Source: Halpernia sp048269545
Lineage (GTDB): Bacteria; Bacteroidota; Bacteroidia; Flavobacteriales; Weeksellaceae
Assembly: GCF_048269545.1 (NCBI RefSeq)
Contig: NZ_JBLXIJ010000001.1
Span: 248,001 to 312,000, forward strand
DNA: 64,000 nucleotides
Direction: 5' to 3'
Part shown: positions 52,815 through 61,303 of the stretch, piece after piece
Numbering within the stretch: the stretch's first letter is position 1
Layout of the letters: the number at the start of each line of letters is the position of its first letter
Program-made: the position numbers and the translations under genes
Notes under the pieces: generated by a model
Seen by the model: only the letters and a program-made list of their open reading frames with translations
What the model was told of the DNA's origin: nothing
The model's database searches: none

Positions 52815-54959
52815 ATGAAGAAACTATTATATTTTGTAGCATTTTTCATTATATTTTCTTTGCAAGGACAAGTGAAGAAAGATTTTGTAGTTCCACTGCA
52901 CCCAAAAATTGGGCTTTCTTTAAGCGGAGGAGGAGCAAAAGGTTTTGCACATATCGGCGTTTTGAAGGTTTTAGATTCTTTAGGAATTAAAGTAGATTAT
53001 ATTTCTGGAACTTCGATGGGCGCTATTGTGGGCGGACTTTACGCTTCTGGTTATACAGGAAAAGAAATTGAAAAAATTGTTTTAGACACTGATTTTTACA
53101 CCATTATTGCAAACGAAAAAACACGACAAGAAACTTCTTTTTTAAATAAATCTATAGATAAATATTTGTTTACAATTCCTGTTGTAAATGGGAAATTTAA
53201 TGTTTTACCAAAGGCAATTTCAACGGGTCAAAAAAATATTTATCTCTTAAAAGAATTATTTAGAAATGTTTCTAATATAACAGATTTTTCAAAACTCCCC
53301 ATTCCTTTTATGTGCGTTGCAACTAATTTGGAAACTGGTTCTTTAAATATTTTTGAAAAAGGCGATTTATCACAAGCAATTATGGCAAGCTCTGCTTTTC
53401 CTGGTTTAATGGATCCTGTGAAAATTGGTGACAGCTTATATATTGATGGAGCAATGACGATTAATTATCCTTCTAAACCACTGAAGGATAAAGGAATTGA
53501 TGTTGTAATTGGTGTAGATTTAAGTCAAGGTTTAGCAAAAAAAGGCAATTTAAATAGTGCCATTTCAATTTTAAATCAAGTAATAGATTTTGGAATTCAA
53601 AAAGAAACGAAAGTTCAATACAAATATACCGATATTAATATTCATCCTAATTTAGGTGATCTTTCTGCCACAAGTTATGATGCAAAAAAACAAATTTTAG
53701 ATTCTGGTTATGTTGAAGCCAAAAAGTATATTTCCATTCTTAAACTACTTCCTAAAAAATCGGATACAATTCTACGGGCTCCAATGACGGGCATTTACTC
53801 CAATGTTTATAAAATTGACAGCTTACAACTCGTAAATAATAATATATTTAACAAAGCCTATGTTCGTGGAAAAATGAATCTTAGAACGCCCGCTCTTTTA
53901 ACTTATGGAAATATCAATAAAATGATTGATAAACTTTACGCCACAAATAATTATAAATTAATCAATTACGATATATTACAAACCGATAATCACAATATTC
54001 TGCGAGTAGATGTACAAGAAGATGATACACGCTTTTTTCTTAAATTTGGTTTACATTATGATGAAATCTTTAAAACAGGATTGCTTATTAATGCAACTGT
54101 GAAGCGGCTTTTCTTCAGAAATTCTACCATTTCTTTAGACGGCATAATTGGTGATAAACCGCGTTATTATTTTAATTATTTTATTGATAATGGATATATT
54201 CCAGGTTTTGGAGTTTACGCTTCTGGTATGAGTTTTAACACTAAAGACAGTAATGGAGATGTTGTACAAACTGTAAATTGGTTTCGTAATGAAGCCTATA
54301 TTCAATCTATTTGGCGAGATAGATATGCTCTTGGAGGCGGAATTAGTAATGATATTTTTAAAATTGCCGGACTTCCTTCTCAAACATTTTATAATGCGTA
54401 TGTTTTTGTAAAAAGTGATACACAAGACGATAAAGAATTTCCAACACGGGGTTTTTATTTACATGCAGAAGGGAAAATTTTAGATTTATCTAATAAGGAC
54501 ATTTTAAGTAAATCTTATCAAGCAAAAGCAGATATCAAAATCCATTTCCCCATCAGTAATAAATTCACTTATTCTCTTCATTTATTCTCAGGATTTACTG
54601 TGGGAAGTGAAGATTATAATAATTATAAATTTCATATTGGAGGTATTTTTGATCAAAATTTAGGAAATTTTGTCTCGTTTCAAGGTTATCAATTGGGACA
54701 AATTTCAAACGATAATATTCTTTTAGCCTCTAATAATATTCAATATAGTATTTCTAAAAATTTCTTTTTGATAGGAACGTTTAGTATTGCAAATTTATTT
54801 GACGAGATTAAAGTGAAAGAATTTTTGAATATTCGTTACAAATCTGCAGGTATAACTATAGGATATAAATCTCCTTTTGGACAAATTAAAGCAAATTATA
54901 GTCATCCGTTGAATAATAATAGCGGAACTTTTAACGTTATTCTCGGTCATTGGTTTTAA
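52815..54959 (+). CDS. patatin-like phospholipase with outer-membrane barrel
   Basis: 714 residues. Signal peptide to about residue 19, then the patatin domain: GGGAKGFAHIG (oxyanion loop), GTSMG with S67, and IDGAM with D211, a complete Ser-Asp dyad. Middle part resembles a POTRA-like region, and the C-terminal half is a beta-barrel ending in a terminal Phe (GHWF). This is the layout of PlpD-like autotransported lipases. Placed 3 bp after murF-alr and 4 bp before ybeY, in one operon. Confidence 0.92.
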   Translation: MKKLLYFVAFFIIFSLQGQVKKDFVVPLHPKIGLSLSGGGAKGFAHIGVLKVLDSLGIKVDYISGTSMGAIVGGLYASGYTGKEIEKIVLDTDFYTIIANEKTRQETSFLNKSIDKYLFTIPVVNGKFNVLPKAISTGQKNIYLLKELFRNVSNITDFSKLPIPFMCVATNLETGSLNIFEKGDLSQAIMASSAFPGLMDPVKIGDSLYIDGAMTINYPSKPLKDKGIDVVIGVDLSQGLAKKGNLNSAISILNQVIDFGIQKETKVQYKYTDINIHPNLGDLSATSYDAKKQILDSGYVEAKKYISILKLLPKKSDTILRAPMTGIYSNVYKIDSLQLVNNNIFNKAYVRGKMNLRTPALLTYGNINKMIDKLYATNNYKLINYDILQTDNHNILRVDVQEDDTRFFLKFGLHYDEIFKTGLLINATVKRLFFRNSTISLDGIIGDKPRYYFNYFIDNGYIPGFGVYASGMSFNTKDSNGDVVQTVNWFRNEAYIQSIWRDRYALGGGISNDIFKIAGLPSQTFYNAYVFVKSDTQDDKEFPTRGFYLHAEGKILDLSNKDILSKSYQAKADIKIHFPISNKFTYSLHLFSGFTVGSEDYNNYKFHIGGIFDQNLGNFVSFQGYQLGQISNDNILLASNNIQYSISKNFFLIGTFSIANLFDEIKVKEFLNIRYKSAGITIGYKSPFGQIKANYSHPLNNNSGTFNVILGHWF

Positions 54960-54963
54960 AGTT

Positions 54964-55371
54964 ATGATACAATTCTTTTTTGAAAATATAGATTCAATTG
55001 AAATCTCTGAAAAAATTTCACCTTGGTTAATTAATTTAATAAAGTCAGAAAATAAAAAAGAAGGAGAAATTTCTTATATTTTTGCTGATGATGACTATAT
55101 TTTGAAAGTCAATCAAAACTATTTAAAACACGATTTTTACACAGATGTCATTACTTTTGATTATGTGAAAGGGAAAACTATAAGCGGGGATATTTTCGTA
55201 TCTTTGCCGCGCATTTCTGATAACGCCAAACTGCTAAATAAAAACTTTGAAACAGAATTTCTTCGCGTTTTAGCTCACGGCATTCTTCATCTTTGTGGCT
55301 ATAAAGACAAATCTGAAGAAGAAATTTCAGTAATGCGTAACAAAGAAGATTATTATTTAAATCTTTTTTAG
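54964..55371 (+). CDS. ybeY: endoribonuclease YbeY
   Basis: 135 residues; 16S rRNA maturation nuclease. Zinc site in RVLAHGILHLCGYKDKSEEE: H-x3-H-x2-GY is kept, while the third ligand position (usual GYDH) reads GYKD. This variant is common in Bacteroidota to my knowledge. Preceding ITFDYV..GDIFVS is typical. The stop codon overlaps the first bases of a dispersed repeat. Confidence 0.93.
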   Translation: MIQFFFENIDSIEISEKISPWLINLIKSENKKEGEISYIFADDDYILKVNQNYLKHDFYTDVITFDYVKGKTISGDIFVSLPRISDNAKLLNKNFETEFLRVLAHGILHLCGYKDKSEEEISVMRNKEDYYLNLF

Positions 55372-55459
55372 GAGCTATTTCCCGCTTTCCAGTTCAATCT
55401 TTTTTATATTTTGTAAAATGATAAAAGGATTTCCGTTTCAATCGGGCTAGTTGCGTTTT
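55370..55459 (+). repeat. short dispersed repeat of the second type, copy B
   Basis: Ordered blocks shared with 22126-22217 (GGAGC, CC.GCT, CAATCTTTTTT, ATAAAAGGATTTC, ATCGGGCTA, TTGCGTTTT). It begins at the ybeY stop codon. The 137-bp ybeY-mnmG gap holds this element and a parS site. Confidence 0.75.
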
Positions 55460-55483
55460 GGTTTTTTAAGATAGTTTTAGTAA

Positions 55484-55499
55484 TGTTTCACGTGAAACA
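55484..55499. promoter_or_regulatory. parS site 1 (ParB binding)
   Basis: TGTTTCACGTGAAACA, a perfect 16-bp palindrome and the classic parS sequence bound by ParB. It ends 9 bp before the mnmG ATG. ParB is not in the window. Confidence 0.92.
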
Positions 55500-55508
55500 A
55501 TAAAGTTT

Positions 55509-57371
55509 ATGATAAACGAAATATATGATGTTATAGTTGTAGGAGGTGGTCACGCAGGTTGTGAAGCCGCTGCAGCTGCTGCAAATTTAGGTTCTAAAAC
55601 TCTTTTAGTAACAATGAATATGCAAACCATCGGACAAATGAGTTGTAATCCTGCAATGGGCGGAATTGCAAAAGGGCAAATTGTGAGAGAAATAGATGCA
55701 ATGGGTGGTTATTCTGGTATTGTTGCGGACAAATCTGCGATACAATTTAAAATGCTTAATCTCTCAAAAGGTCCTGCAATGTGGTCTCCAAGAACACAAA
55801 ACGATAGAATGTTATTTGCTGAAGAATGGCGAATTGCTTTAGAACAAACACCAAATCTTGATTTTTTCCAAGATATGGTGAAAGAATTAATTATTGAAAA
55901 CAATAAAGTATGTGGTGTAAAAACTTCATTAGGGATTTCAATAAAATCAAAATCTGTTGTTCTTACAAACGGAACATTTTTAAACGGACTTATTCATGTT
56001 GGTGAAAAGCAATTAGGTGGAGGAAGAATGGGCGAACCAAAATCTTTTGGAATTACTGAACAATTAGTAAGTTTAGGTTTTGATGCTGGAAGAATGAAAA
56101 CGGGAACTCCACCAAGAATAGACGGTAGAACCCTTGATTACGGCAAAATGGAGGAACAAAAAGGTGATGAAAATCCTCAAAAATTTAGCTATACAAATAC
56201 ACCAAAAATAACGAAACAATTAAGTTGTCATATTACTTACACCAACGAGAAAGTCCATGATATTTTACGCACGGGTTTTGAAAAATCTCCAATGTTTAAC
56301 GGAACAATACAAAGTATCGGACCTCGTTATTGTCCAAGTATAGAAGATAAAATAAATAGATTTGCTGAAAGAAATCGTCACCAACTCTTCGCAGAACCAG
56401 AAGGTTGGAGAACAGTTGAAGTTTATTTAAATGGTTTTAGCTCATCTTTACCAGAAGATATTCAAATAAAAGCAATGCACGCAATTCCAGGTTTTGAAAA
56501 TGCTAAAGTTTTCCGTCCTGGTTATGCAATAGAATATGATTATTTTCCTCCTACTCAACTCAACCACACTTTAGAAACAAAATTAGTTGAAAATCTTTAT
56601 TTTGCAGGACAAATCAATGGAACAACTGGCTATGAAGAAGCAGCAGGACAAGGTTTAATTTCAGGAATTAATGCACATAATAAAGTTCATGAAAAACCTG
56701 AATTTATTTTAAACCGTGACGAAGCTTATATCGGTGTTTTAATAGATGATTTAATTACAAAAGGAACAGAAGAACCTTATAGAATGTTCACTTCAAGAGC
56801 AGAATATCGCTTACTTTTAAGACAAGATAATGCAGACATTAGATTAACCGAAAAATCTTATCAAATGGGTTTAGCTAAAGTTGATCGATTAAAAAAAGTG
56901 GAAGAAAAGATATTTAAAAGTCGCGAATTAGAAGAATATTTAGGGAAAACTTCTTTAAAACCTAAAATAATCAATCCTGTTTTAGAAAGTGTAGAATCTG
57001 CTGTTGTAGATCAAGCTTATCGCGCAACGCAAATTTTAACCCGACCAAATGTTACGTTACGAACTTTAGAAGCAATCCCCGATTTAAAAGAAAATATAGA
57101 AAAATATTCCACAGAAGTACGTGAACAAGCGGAAATAAATATTAAATACAAAGGTTATATTGAGAAAGAAAAAGCAAATGTAGATAAACTTAATCGTTTA
57201 GAAAATATTAAAATTTCTGAAGCTTTTGATTATTTAAAAATTGCTTCTTTATCAACTGAGGCACGACAAAAATTAACAAAAATTCGTCCAAAAACTTTAG
57301 CTCAAGCTGGAAGAATAAGTGGTGTTTCTCCTTCTGATATTAATGTTTTAATGGTTTATATCGGAAAATAA
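55509..57371 (+). CDS. mnmG: tRNA uridine-5-carboxymethylaminomethyl modification enzyme MnmG (GidA)
   Basis: FAD enzyme that, with MnmE, modifies U34 of tRNAs. 620 residues. FAD loop VVGGGHAGCEAA near 10-21, CNPAMGGIAKGQIVREIDAMGG, TGTPPRIDGRT, and GQINGTTGYEEAAGQG. The C-terminal helical part has EARQKLTKIRPKTLAQAGRISGV. It is flanked by parS sites on both sides, in line with its old name gidA and its frequent location near the origin. Confidence 0.97.
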   Translation: MINEIYDVIVVGGGHAGCEAAAAAANLGSKTLLVTMNMQTIGQMSCNPAMGGIAKGQIVREIDAMGGYSGIVADKSAIQFKMLNLSKGPAMWSPRTQNDRMLFAEEWRIALEQTPNLDFFQDMVKELIIENNKVCGVKTSLGISIKSKSVVLTNGTFLNGLIHVGEKQLGGGRMGEPKSFGITEQLVSLGFDAGRMKTGTPPRIDGRTLDYGKMEEQKGDENPQKFSYTNTPKITKQLSCHITYTNEKVHDILRTGFEKSPMFNGTIQSIGPRYCPSIEDKINRFAERNRHQLFAEPEGWRTVEVYLNGFSSSLPEDIQIKAMHAIPGFENAKVFRPGYAIEYDYFPPTQLNHTLETKLVENLYFAGQINGTTGYEEAAGQGLISGINAHNKVHEKPEFILNRDEAYIGVLIDDLITKGTEEPYRMFTSRAEYRLLLRQDNADIRLTEKSYQMGLAKVDRLKKVEEKIFKSRELEEYLGKTSLKPKIINPVLESVESAVVDQAYRATQILTRPNVTLRTLEAIPDLKENIEKYSTEVREQAEINIKYKGYIEKEKANVDKLNRLENIKISEAFDYLKIASLSTEARQKLTKIRPKTLAQAGRISGVSPSDINVLMVYIGK

Positions 57372-57378
57372 ATTCTAA

Positions 57379-57394
57379 TGTTTCACGTGAAACA
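57379..57394. promoter_or_regulatory. parS site 2 (ParB binding)
   Basis: Same TGTTTCACGTGAAACA, extended to a perfect 20-bp palindrome (57377-57396). It starts 8 bp after the mnmG stop and lies 9 bp before the next gene's ATG at 57403. Confidence 0.92.
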
Positions 57395-57402
57395 TTTAAA
57401 TT

Positions 57403-58023
57403 ATGAAACAAATTTACCTTATTTTTATTTTAGTTTTAATACAAAACTGCACAGCTTTAAAATATGATGAAATTCAAAATGGGGATTTACTTTTTGTAGA
57501 AGCAAAAAAGGAAAATTTATCTGGCGCAATCAGCAGAGTAACTGAAAATGATAACTCAATTTCATTTGATCACATTGCAATTGCTGAGAGAAAAAATAAT
57601 AAAATAAATGTTTTAGACGCTTCTGTAAAAAATGGTTCAAGCAAATCTTCTTTAAAGGCGTTTTTAAATAATCATAATGATACCAAAGTTGTACTCTATC
57701 GTTTAAAATCTCAATATCAATATTCAATTTCAGATGCTTTATTAAAAGCAAATTCAATGCTTGGGAAACCTTACAATACAGCTTATGTTTTAAATGAAAA
57801 TTCTTATTATTGTTCAGATTTTATTGAAAGAAGTTTCCGAGACGCTCATATTTTTGAATTAAAACCTATGACTTTTATTAATCCTAAAACTGGAAAAATA
57901 GATGAATTTTGGTTGAAATTTTATAAAAATTTAGGTCTTGAAGTTCCAGAAGGTAAATTAGGTTGCAATCCAAATGGACTTTCAAAATCTTATAAAATTA
58001 AAAAAATTAAAGTTTTGAATTAA
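57403..58023 (+). CDS. YiiX/YebB-like NlpC/P60-superfamily lipoprotein (C92-like)
   Basis: 206 residues. Lipoprotein signal (LVLIQNC, C16). Catalytic-type residues of this permuted papain-like family: H57 in FDHIAIAE and C137 in YYCSDFIERSF, with GDLLFVEA at the start of the domain. Cell-wall or lipid amidase activity is inferred; substrate unknown. Follows mnmG across a parS site. Confidence 0.85.
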   Translation: MKQIYLIFILVLIQNCTALKYDEIQNGDLLFVEAKKENLSGAISRVTENDNSISFDHIAIAERKNNKINVLDASVKNGSSKSSLKAFLNNHNDTKVVLYRLKSQYQYSISDALLKANSMLGKPYNTAYVLNENSYYCSDFIERSFRDAHIFELKPMTFINPKTGKIDEFWLKFYKNLGLEVPEGKLGCNPNGLSKSYKIKKIKVLN

Positions 58024-58044
58024 TCTTAGAAGATCCAAAAATAA

Positions 58045-58869
58045 ATGAAAATTATAGATCATTTCCTCACGCAAGAAGAATTTGAAATAACAGAAACAGA
58101 AATTTCAGGAGTTTTTAAAACTACTCCAATTCCTTCTGATTTGGCTCCATATTACGATAGTGAAAATTATATTTCTCATCATCAAGATTCTGGAAGTTTG
58201 AAAGAAAAATTTTACAAATATTTACAAAGATTTAATTTAAACTATAAACGGAATATCGTTTTAAAATTTATACAAACGGGACCAAAAATTTTAGATTATG
58301 GTTGTGGAGCAGGAGAATTTTTGAAATTTGTTGAAAATGATTTTCAAACTTTTGGTTTTGAACCAAATGAAACAGCAAGAAAATCTGCTCTAAAAAAATT
58401 AAACAAAACTAAACTTATTTCAGATTTTGATGATATAAAAAATGGAAGTATAGACGCTATAACTTTATGGCATGTTTTTGAACATATAGAAAATCAAGAT
58501 GAAATTTTAAATTTGTTTCTTCAAAAATTAAAAAAAGGTGGTATTTTATTTATCGCTGTTCCAAATCCGGATTCTTTTGACGCAAAACATTATGGGAAAT
58601 TTTGGGCAGCTTATGATGTACCGCGTCATATTTTTCATTTTACCAAAACAGGAATGGAAAATTTAATAAAAAGTAAAAGCGAAAATTGGCAACTCAAAAA
58701 AATCCGCCCTCTTCTACTTGATTCATTTTATATTTCAATGTTGAGTGAAAAATATAAAAAAACACCTCTATTTTGGTTAAAAGGATCTCTTTTCGGAGCA
58801 ATTTCTAATTTTAAAGCCTCAAAAAACTACGAATTTTCTAGTTTGATATATATTATCGAAAAAAAGTAG
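58045..58869 (+). CDS. class I SAM-dependent methyltransferase
   Basis: 274 residues. SAM motif ILDYGCGAGEFLKFV, then FGFEPNETARKSALKK, and TLWHVFEHIENQDEIL with GGILFIAVPNPDSFDAKHYGKFWAAYDVPRHIFHF. This resembles methyltransferases of sugar or lipid biosynthesis (ubiG-like motif 1), but the substrate is not clear. Co-directional with the previous gene, 21-bp gap; a terminator follows. Confidence 0.86.
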   Translation: MKIIDHFLTQEEFEITETEISGVFKTTPIPSDLAPYYDSENYISHHQDSGSLKEKFYKYLQRFNLNYKRNIVLKFIQTGPKILDYGCGAGEFLKFVENDFQTFGFEPNETARKSALKKLNKTKLISDFDDIKNGSIDAITLWHVFEHIENQDEILNLFLQKLKKGGILFIAVPNPDSFDAKHYGKFWAAYDVPRHIFHFTKTGMENLIKSKSENWQLKKIRPLLLDSFYISMLSEKYKKTPLFWLKGSLFGAISNFKASKNYEFSSLIYIIEKK

Positions 58870-58926
58870 ATAATTAAAATTTGATGTATTTCTGAAAGCA
58901 AAATTCGGCTTTAATATTTTAAAAAT

Positions 58927-58960
58927 AAAAATCTACTTCAAATTTGTAAGTAGATTTTTT
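58927..58960. terminator. bidirectional intrinsic terminator
   Basis: AAAATCTACTT, 9-base loop, AAGTAGATTTTTT between the convergent methyltransferase and pgk genes. Confidence 0.85.
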
Positions 58961-59029
58961 AATTTAAATAATTTAAAAGATTGAAATTAATCTTTTTTAA
59001 ATTATTTTTGAAATTGTGAATAATATTTT

Positions 59030-60220
59030 TTATTTGGTTATCGCTGCAACTCCTGGAAGTTCTAATCCTTCTAAACTTTCAAGCATTGCTCCACCTCCGG
59101 TGGAAACATAACTAACCTTATCTTCATAACCAAATTGTTTCACAAAAGCAATACTATCGCCGCCGCCAACTAAAGAAAATGCTCCTAATTTCGTCGCTTT
59201 TGCAATACTTTCTCCTAATGCAACCGTTCCTTTAGAAAAATTTTCCATTTCAAAAACACCAATTGGTCCATTCCATAAAATTGTTTTAGAATTTATTATA
59301 GCATCATTAAATAATAATTGTGTTTTACTTCCTGCATCTAAACCCATCCATTCTTCTGGAATTTTATAAATATTGACTTCTCTTTGTTCAGCTTCATTAT
59401 TAAATTCTTTTGCAATAAAGGTATCTACAGGTAAGTAAACTTTAACATTATTTGCTTTTGCTTTTTCTAAAATTTCTAAAGCCAATTGCATTTTATCGTT
59501 TTCAATTAATGATTTTCCAATTTTACCGCCTTGTGCTTTTATAAAAGTAAAAGCCATTCCTCCACCAATAATTAAATTATCAATAGCCGGTAAAATATTT
59601 TCTATAATTGTAATTTTTGTTGAAACTTTTGAACCTCCTAGAATAGCTGTAATTGGTTTCTCACCAGAATTTAAGACTTTATCAATTGCTTTTAATTCTT
59701 TTTCCATCAATAAACCGAAAAATTTAGTTGAAGGAAAAAATTGTGCTATTACTGCAGTTGAAGCGTGTTCTCTGTGCGCTGTTCCAAACGCATCATTCAC
59801 ATAAACATCTCCATATTTTGATAATTTTTCTGCAAAATCTTTATCTCCCTTTTCTTCTTCCTTATAAAAACGGAGATTCTCCAAAAGTAAAATTTCTCCA
59901 GGTTTTAATTGATTTACCATTTGCTGGGTTTTTTCTCCTAAAGCATCTTCTGCAAATTTTACTTTTTTTCCCAAAACTTTTTCAATTTCTGGAAGAATAT
60001 TTCTTAAAGAATATTTCTCATTTTTCTCTCCTTTTGGTCTTCCGAGATGTGTCATTAAAATAACAGAACCACCTTCATTTAAAATTAAATCTAAAGTAGG
60101 TTTTACTGCAACTATTCTTGTATTATCAGTAACATTTAAATTTTCATCTTGTGGAACGTTAAAATCAACACGAACTAGAACTTTTTTATTTTCAAAATTG
60201 AAATCGGAAATGCTTTTCAT
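59030..60220 (-). CDS. pgk: phosphoglycerate kinase
   Basis: 396 residues, glycolytic ATP-forming enzyme. RVDFNVP at the N-terminus, MTHLGRPKG, the LLENLRFYKEEEKGD stretch, NDAFGTAHREHAST, ILGGSKVSTKI and the nucleotide loop SLVGGGDSIAFV, STGGGAMLESLEG. Normal length. Starts at the left edge of the putative origin region. Confidence 0.97.
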   Translation of the reverse strand: MKSISDFNFENKKVLVRVDFNVPQDENLNVTDNTRIVAVKPTLDLILNEGGSVILMTHLGRPKGEKNEKYSLRNILPEIEKVLGKKVKFAEDALGEKTQQMVNQLKPGEILLLENLRFYKEEEKGDKDFAEKLSKYGDVYVNDAFGTAHREHASTAVIAQFFPSTKFFGLLMEKELKAIDKVLNSGEKPITAILGGSKVSTKITIIENILPAIDNLIIGGGMAFTFIKAQGGKIGKSLIENDKMQLALEILEKAKANNVKVYLPVDTFIAKEFNNEAEQREVNIYKIPEEWMGLDAGSKTQLLFNDAIINSKTILWNGPIGVFEMENFSKGTVALGESIAKATKLGAFSLVGGGDSIAFVKQFGYEDKVSYVSTGGGAMLESLEGLELPGVAAITK

Positions 60221-60830
60221 AATTTTTTAGAGTTTTGACTTGAGCAAATTTAGGATTTCTAAATGGGTTTAAAAAAATTAAAATTGAAAAGTTTCCCAAC
60301 TCACAAAAGTCATTCATTCATCATTATATTTCATTAATTATTAAAAAAGAATATGAGTATTGTTGTTGGTGTTGTTAGAATTGTGGAAAAATATTTTATT
60401 TTATTTATCTTCATTTATATACTAATTTTTAAATATTTTATCAACAACTTAATTAGTTGAATATTAATTATTTAATAGTTTTATAGACATTTGTGGATAA
60501 AATATTGTCAAATATTTTGTTAATGAATTAGTTATGGAAAAAAATCATAAAAACGATTAAAACTTTAAAAAACTAATTTCAAAAAATTCCAATTTTAATT
60601 TCCAATAGAAATAAATTTTTAATTAGAAAAGAGAAAAAAATAAAAACTTATCAACAGTTATTTTGATATTTATTAACATATTTTTAGATTTCTTTAATAT
60701 TCAGTATTAATAAAATAATCAAACGTTTTAAAGTTAAGTAATTACGAAGATTTTAAACTTCTAAAACTTCTATTTCTCCTCAAAAAATATGCAATTAAAC
60801 AATTATACCTTAAATTTGTAAAAAAGGAAA
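60221..60830. other. oriC: putative chromosomal replication origin (oriC)
   Basis: 610-bp intergenic stretch, by far the longest in the window, extremely AT-rich. DnaA-box sequences: TTATCAACA at 60438-60446 and 60648-60656 (+), TTATCCACA at 60492-60500 (as TGTGGATAA, minus), TTTTCCACA at 60382-60390 (minus, one mismatch) and TTATTAACA at 60670-60678 (one mismatch). Long AT-only runs lie between and after them and could serve as the unwinding region. The two parS sites 3-5 kb away and mnmG nearby support origin proximity. The divergent flanking genes pgk and rpiB point away from it. No dnaA gene is present, which is not unusual in this phylum. Confidence 0.7.
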
Positions 60831-61259
60831 ATGAAAAAAATTGCAATCGCTGCAGATCATGCCGGTTTTGAATACAAAGAACTCATTAAGGAGCATTTAA
60901 AAGAACGTTTTAAAGTAGAGGATTTCGGAACTTTTTCTAAAGATTCCGTTGATTATCCTGATTTTGTACATCCTGCAGCAATTTCTATAGAAAAAGAAGA
61001 AAATGTATTTGGTATTTTAATTTGTGGAAGCGGAGAAGGCGTTTCTATTACCGCGAACAAGCACCAAAATATAAGATGTGCTCTTTGTTGGGAAACTGAA
61101 GTTGCAAAACTAGCGAGACAACATAATAATGCAAATATGATTGCAATTCCTGCAAGATTTGTCTCAGAAAAATTAACTTTAGAAATGATAGATGCTTTTT
61201 TAGAAACAGAGTTTGAAGGCGGAAGACATCAAAATAGAGTGGATAAAATTTCTTGTTAG
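60831..61259 (+). CDS. rpiB: ribose 5-phosphate isomerase B
   Basis: 142 residues. IAADHAGFEYKE at the N-terminus, YPDFVHPAA, and GILICGSGEGVSITANK with the cysteine base, then NNANMIAIPARFVS. It interconverts ribose 5-phosphate and ribulose 5-phosphate. First gene to the right of the putative origin, 45 bp before the RNase R gene. Confidence 0.94.
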   Translation: MKKIAIAADHAGFEYKELIKEHLKERFKVEDFGTFSKDSVDYPDFVHPAAISIEKEENVFGILICGSGEGVSITANKHQNIRCALCWETEVAKLARQHNNANMIAIPARFVSEKLTLEMIDAFLETEFEGGRHQNRVDKISC

Positions 61260-61303
61260 AAATTAGGATTTAAAATTTTTCTTTCTTGAATTAATAAAAA
61301 TAT

